DNA of 16,857 nt from Stramenopiles sp. TOSAG23-2 (Eukaryota; Sar): assembly GCA_900128395.1 (NCBI GenBank), contig LT649665.1:1-16857 (forward strand), in the 5' to 3' direction. Positions 15,667-16,857 of the stretch are shown piece after piece (position 1 is the first letter of the stretch; each line of letters starts with the position of its first letter). A model generated the notes under the pieces. That model did not search any database and had not been told where the DNA came from. It saw only the letters and a list, made by a program, of their open reading frames with translations. Position numbers and translations under genes: made by a program.

Positions 15667-16662
15667 ATGAATATTTTGCACTATTCATTTTTCCTTCTGG
15701 TATCTTTTACTTTTATATTCTATTTTATACACACAACAGTAAGGATCCGTAAAAAACATTATCGAAAAAACATAATGACTGACTCAGCCTCAATCCAAAG
15801 TTCGCCTGATGTTAAAGCTGCACATGCTCGGTTGAGAAGCATGGCGAAAATGCCATCTGAAACAGTTCAGACCTCTAATGGAAAATCGTTAAAATGCTCA
15901 AAGATTTTTATTGATATTGGTGCCAATATTGGTTTGCATTCCCGATTTATCTTTGAATCTGAACATTATCCAGCGAAGAGAATTATGGATTATTCACGTG
16001 CTAGTAAAAATAGATGGTATTATCGAATGGGGGTCAATTTACGTCAACTTTACCAAGTATTTAATCAGACCTTAGGTCCTCCGTCTTCGCGTCGCAATCG
16101 GGATTCTGGTATTTGTGTGTTTGGATTGGAAGCAAATCCACAACGATGTGAACGGTTAAAGAAATTACAAAAGACGTATCGAAATATGGGATGGTACTTG
16201 AATTATAGCTGTCCCATTGCAGCCTATAAAAATGCAAATGGTGTCAACATATACGTCGACAAGACAAGTGATAGAGACAATAATGATTGGGGTGCCTCTA
16301 TTCATGATTGGAATAAGAAGGACAAAAGGAAGTCCATTAAAGTTCCAAGTGTTGACTTAGCACAATATGTTAAATTTATATTAAACGACCATTCCCCCGA
16401 CTTTACAATGATGAAACTGGATATTGAAGGAGCGGAATATGATGTATTACCTGGATTAGATAAAAGCGGATCCCTTTGCTCTTCAAATATTAATGGTTTG
16501 GATTATATGACTATTGAATATCATCCCTGGGTCACTGCAGATCGTAACTGGCGATCTCGACACTATGAAATAAAATCTAAGAAATGTGATATACCAACAA
16601 AAATATTAGAATTAGACAGTGAAGCATATTATAGAGATGGAGTAGCTTTCCCTAAACCATAA
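15667..16662 (+). CDS. Type II membrane FkbM-family SAM-dependent methyltransferase
   Basis: FkbM-family enzymes transfer a methyl group from S-adenosylmethionine, often to a hydroxyl of a sugar or polyketide; the acceptor here is unknown. Of 331 residues, about 2-25 form a hydrophobic signal anchor (NILHYSFFLLVSFTFIFYF) followed by RIRKKHYRK, so the catalytic domain is probably lumenal. Motif I is FIDIGANIGLHS (81-92). The post-I acidic ribose site is FGLEANP (E155). VPSVDL (226-231) matches the family's S-x-D-L signature. MMKLDIEGAEYDVL (248-261) is the family hallmark, and IEYHPW (283-288) closes the fold. The stretch between motif I and the post-I acid, about 60 residues, is longer than I expect for bacterial members. 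The ORF is open back to 15583, but the only upstream start-like codons are non-ATG, so I start at the first ATG. The TTTTCCTTGCCAG cluster ends 184 bp upstream. Confidence 0.9.
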   Translation: MNILHYSFFLLVSFTFIFYFIHTTVRIRKKHYRKNIMTDSASIQSSPDVKAAHARLRSMAKMPSETVQTSNGKSLKCSKIFIDIGANIGLHSRFIFESEHYPAKRIMDYSRASKNRWYYRMGVNLRQLYQVFNQTLGPPSSRRNRDSGICVFGLEANPQRCERLKKLQKTYRNMGWYLNYSCPIAAYKNANGVNIYVDKTSDRDNNDWGASIHDWNKKDKRKSIKVPSVDLAQYVKFILNDHSPDFTMMKLDIEGAEYDVLPGLDKSGSLCSSNINGLDYMTIEYHPWVTADRNWRSRHYEIKSKKCDIPTKILELDSEAYYRDGVAFPKP

Positions 16663-16857
16663 TTTTAACAAGAGGAATATATATATATATATTATATTAT
16701 ATAAATATTGGTTAAAATCTAAGTTATAATAGTTTTACTTCTCATGTGGTAAATAATATGCTCAATACTCAATCTCGAGAATTAAATATTCTATCCTACT
16801 ATCTATAGTGAAGCTCTAATGCACGTCTGCAAACTAATACTCCACAAGCACGAGTAG
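16663..16857. other. 3' flank of the FkbM gene to the window end
   Basis: This is an AT-rich sequence with a (TA)n run (about 16678-16691) and the third TGGTTMAAATCTAAGT element. No further ORF of note is seen before the window ends. Confidence 0.6.
16709..16724 (+). repeat. Downstream element TGGTTMAAATCTAAGT, copy 3
   Basis: The sequence is TGGTTAAAATCTAAGT, identical to the copy at 10555, and lies 47 bp after the FkbM stop codon. It is followed by TATAAT, as is nearly true of the other two copies. Confidence 0.6.

Overview
The window comes from a nuclear chromosome of an AT-rich, gene-dense unicellular eukaryote. The evidence is six long protein genes of eukaryotic type, one short spliceosomal intron (GTAAGT...CTAAC...ACAG, 71 bp), no operon-like spacing, no Shine-Dalgarno signals, Asn/Ser/Lys low-complexity tails, and (TA)n runs between genes. 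The mix of a membrane-anchored FkbM methyltransferase, a membrane-anchored GT-B glycosyltransferase and a very large organelle-type PPR protein would fit a stramenopile alga such as a diatom. That is a guess from composition and gene content, not a demonstrated placement. No bacterial, viral or transposase gene is visible.

Layout, left to right. (1) + strand: a basic, probably nuclear protein of at least 824 residues with two copies of a small beta-rich module and a five-cysteine cluster; function unknown. (2) - strand: a two-exon EXO1 family 5'-3' exonuclease/flap nuclease of 695 residues, with a complete XPG active site and a canonical PIP box in its tail. (3) + strand: a 1625-residue PPR-repeat protein with a mitochondrial-type N-terminus. 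(4) - strand: a type II membrane glycosyltransferase (GT4-like, EX7E motif) with a beta-sandwich-like stem domain. (5) - strand: a coiled-coil, very basic protein with a PP1-docking-like motif near its C-terminus. (6) + strand: a type II membrane FkbM-family methyltransferase. All six genes end in TAA. Two ORFs are open upstream of their first ATG, so I placed the GT start at 12956 and the FkbM start at 15667.

Orientation is convergent (1/2), divergent (2/3), convergent (3/4), tandem (4/5), divergent (5/6). The genes do not form one pathway. EXO1 is DNA repair and recombination, and the PPR protein is organellar RNA metabolism. The glycosyltransferase and the FkbM protein may both act in the secretory pathway on glycans, though nothing ties them together beyond proximity.

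The most notable unexplained structure is non-coding. A 16-base element, TGGTTMAAATCTAAGT, lies 47-142 bp downstream of every + strand stop codon and nowhere else that I noticed. A cluster of direct and inverted copies of a TTTTCCTTGCCAG motif, including nested hairpin arms, sits just upstream of the FkbM gene. The core of that motif also sits just before gene 1. There is also a perfect 32-bp palindrome upstream of the glycosyltransferase.
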